From Novipirellula galeiformis (lineage in GTDB: Bacteria; Planctomycetota; Planctomycetia; Pirellulales; Pirellulaceae), in contig NZ_SJPT01000005.1 in the NCBI RefSeq assembly GCF_007860095.1, positions 372,001 through 436,000 on the forward strand: a stretch of DNA of 64,000 nucleotides. The letters run 5' to 3'. Position 1 is the stretch's first letter; each line of letters begins with the position of its first letter. The notes below the pieces were generated by a model, which was not told the origin of the DNA, made no database searches, and saw only the letters and a program-made list of their open reading frames with translations. Positions 63,001 to 64,000 of the stretch are shown piece by piece. The position numbers and the translations under genes were made by a program.

Positions 63001-64000
63001 TGGCGATGTTACAATCGATGGGAATTGAATTAGGACAGTTCATTCGGCACACCCAAGCCGATGCGAATTTACGTGACGAAGAGGCTCGCAAGTCTGCGAT
63101 CCTAGCCTCGGCACTCGACTCGATCATCACGATGGACGTCGATGGCCGGATCGTCGATTTCAATCCCGCAGCCGAGAGCACCTTTGGTTACAAACAACAC
63201 GAGGTGAAAGGGCGATTACTAGCCGAAGCCATCATTCCCGAGGAACTGCGTGAGGCGCACACCCGCGGACTCAACCGCTACCTAGCATCGGGCGAATCGA
63301 CGATCATCGGCCGTCGGGTTGAAGTGACAGCGCAGCGATCCAACGGCGAAATCTTCCCTGTCGAACTGGCAATCAACGCGACAAAATCGCGTGATGGTTC
63401 ACCTTTTTTTACCGCCTACCTTCGTGACATCACCGAGCACAAACAATTTGTGCAAACCATCTTTGATCGCGATGAGCGGATTGTTGCCCTCCTAAACTCC
63501 ACCGCCGAAGGCATCTACGGCATCACCCCTGAAGGCGTTTGTACGTTCGCCAATGCATCGTGTGGCAAACTTCTAGGCTATGCGGATCCGGATGAACTCG
63601 TAGGCAAACACATGCATTCGTTGATCCACCACACACGACGTGATGGCACGACGTGCGAGCACGATGAATGCCATATCTACGATGCCTTTCGAGTCGGCGC
63701 CCAAGTCCATATCGACGATGACATTTTCTGGCGCTCCGATGGAACACCGTTTGATGTTGAGTATTGGTCGTACCCGATGATCCGGGATGGCCAGACGATC
63801 GGTTGCGTGGTGACGTTTCTCGATGTAACGCACCGTAAGGAAGCCGAACAGATCGTGGTCAATCAACGCGAGGATCTCGAACTGGCGTTTCGCGCGGGCC
63901 GTTTGGGTTCGTGGAAATGGAACATTTCCGAAGATCGTGTCACATGGTCCGATCACTTGTACGCGTTGTTGGGTTATTCGAAGGATCAATTCACAGCCAC
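60066..64000 (+). CDS. CheB-CheR-PAS-GAF multidomain signalling protein, 3' end outside window
   Basis: At least 1311 codons are visible and the frame is still open at the right edge. The CheB methylesterase domain is at about 18-205 (VGVGASAGGLEAF with the Ser, FVQHLDPH, LSGTGSDGTLG). The CheR methyltransferase is at about 220-480 (TAFFRDPEVF, WVAGCANGSEAYT, ATDIDERSL, CRNLLIYL). A coiled coil at about 650-730 (ATNEELKSSNEELLSMNEEL) is followed by a PAS domain, a GAF domain (about 830-990) and three PAS domains up to the edge. A kinase domain probably follows outside the window. Such fusions are not chemotaxis proteins proper but hybrid sensors. GAGGAA precedes the ATG. Confidence 0.9.
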   Translation, partial: MNHGNHSQHDRVVDSSPLIVGVGASAGGLEAFQELLTALGNTPGLAIVFVQHLDPHSQSLLVELLSQSTSMDVIEITDGIALTTNTVYVCPAQKLLELHRGSVRILNPDEKIRRISTIDHFLHSIAEDQRDRGLGIILSGTGSDGTLGLKAISDRGGLTFAQDQASAKYDAMPQSAATAGVADHVMPPREIAAELLRYARHLRDQVESASPVRLQEQIEAAIPVIAEMLMKATSHNFQHYKSSTLQRRIQRRMQMLKTASVEAYLAHLQQNENELQALFRDLLIGVTAFFRDPEVFAVLRNQVLPSIFENRDSNDPVRIWVAGCANGSEAYTMAILCREVMDNIPTPPEVQVFATDIDERSLAIARNGKYPLGIQDHISPERLQRFFVKQGQQYHVTKELRELVLFSQHNLISDPPFSRLDLISCRNLLIYLGPHLQKKLIPLFHYALRPAGYLLLGPSESIVSHGELFRPIDVKSRISQRKGTAIGSATPTGFQPRAATSSQAIPIPGTPVDLTEMMQRIALDEFTPKTAVINESGQVLTSSPNIKKYLNLTTGPFENNIVKMAASGLQIGLRAAISEAKRTSRRVQHDHLSLHDGDQVQRVMLTVQPMPRLGEDEPLFLVVFHDVGLPIQRDGHEALTPHAHPDTDSLILQMENELATTRSDLERMMQDTEATNEELKSSNEELLSMNEELHSTNEELETSREEIRASRDAIANINSDLENLFRSTQIATICLDNNQNTLWYSPAAAQIYRLIATDIGRPLSDISHVALKMPAIPDAEDLSGDHVRIEDEIETNDGRWFLRRVLPYMRGDKADGMILTFIDITLQKQSTIRMATEHQVIRLLAEAKSFDTVVPKVLNAIRETLGADICAIWLPDAQHQTLRCTDASVWPNDAKMEQVAVQNQEFEFTKGQGLPGRVWQSLTAQSIEKLAEDTDFSRTHAIAAGLTQAMAMPIVVGTDFFGVIEIFSRHPGRYEQPFLAMLQSMGIELGQFIRHTQADANLRDEEARKSAILASALDSIITMDVDGRIVDFNPAAESTFGYKQHEVKGRLLAEAIIPEELREAHTRGLNRYLASGESTIIGRRVEVTAQRSNGEIFPVELAINATKSRDGSPFFTAYLRDITEHKQFVQTIFDRDERIVALLNSTAEGIYGITPEGVCTFANASCGKLLGYADPDELVGKHMHSLIHHTRRDGTTCEHDECHIYDAFRVGAQVHIDDDIFWRSDGTPFDVEYWSYPMIRDGQTIGCVVTFLDVTHRKEAEQIVVNQREDLELAFRAGRLGSWKWNISEDRVTWSDHLYALLGYSKDQFTA

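Overview
The window looks like a chromosomal segment of a Pirellulaceae-type planctomycete (Rhodopirellula/Novipirellula-like). This is inferred from the mix of a secreted Cys-type sulfatase, a sialidase, many universal stress proteins, CheB/CheR-PAS kinases, a four-helix-bundle protein flanked by GAGTACGAGCAC repeats, and intergenic repeats with the CTGACGCGTCGGGTT core. No rRNA, tRNA, transposase or CRISPR array was seen. Several start codons were moved from the longest reading frame to a downstream ATG/GTG with a Shine-Dalgarno sequence.

Layout. (1) 0-21 kb: a redox/energy-stress island. It holds the 5' end of an Acg-like nitroreductase, a cardiolipin synthase, four universal stress proteins, a two-CBS protein, a small c-type cytochrome and a DHOD-like flavoprotein. 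It also holds a group 3b-like NAD(P)-linked [NiFe] hydrogenase whose genes are split: hydG-hydD-hydA-protease at 2.7-6.1 kb on the minus strand, and cNMP-binding protein-hydB at 15.8-17.4 kb on the plus strand. Between the halves lie three sensor kinases and an NtrC-type sigma-54 activator. At least five good -24/-12 (sigma-54) promoter matches precede nitroreductase, two stress proteins, cytochrome-CBS and cNMP-hydB, so the island reads as one NtrC/sigma-54 regulon. (2) 21-30 kb: signalling. A 1410-residue hybrid kinase with an ethylene-receptor-type copper-binding membrane domain is translationally coupled to an HD-GYP response regulator and followed by a receiver-HDOD protein; a GGDEF diguanylate cyclase is divergent. 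(3) 30-35 kb: a sialoglycan-use locus (GntR regulator, sialidase, sulfatase, N-acylglucosamine 2-epimerase). (4) 35-50 kb: one uninterrupted minus-strand cluster for a group 1h (high-affinity, actinobacterial-type) [NiFe] hydrogenase: hypF-hypC-hypD-hypE-FNT channel-hhyS-hhyL-NifU-DUF5947-DUF6084-two unrecognised proteins-endopeptidase-hypA-hypB-CbiM/NikM nickel permease. (5) 50-55 kb: small stress proteins (ferritin, dodecin, AI-2E-type membrane protein, CsbD, a lipoprotein, PA2169-like). (6) 55.5-59.3 kb: a tightly coupled three-gene operon (N-formylglutamate-amidohydrolase-like, QEGLA/DUF1704 metalloprotein, glutathione-synthetase-like ATP-grasp). (7) 59.7-64 kb: a MerR-like small protein, a 48-codon coupled ORF and a giant CheB-CheR-PAS-GAF protein that runs off the right edge.

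Together the genes suggest an aerobic marine heterotroph that survives starvation and low-redox periods by oxidising trace H2 (group 1h), balancing NAD(P)H through a cytosolic 3b enzyme, and using stress proteins under sigma-54 control. The Hyp maturation proteins are encoded only in the 1h cluster and presumably serve both hydrogenases.
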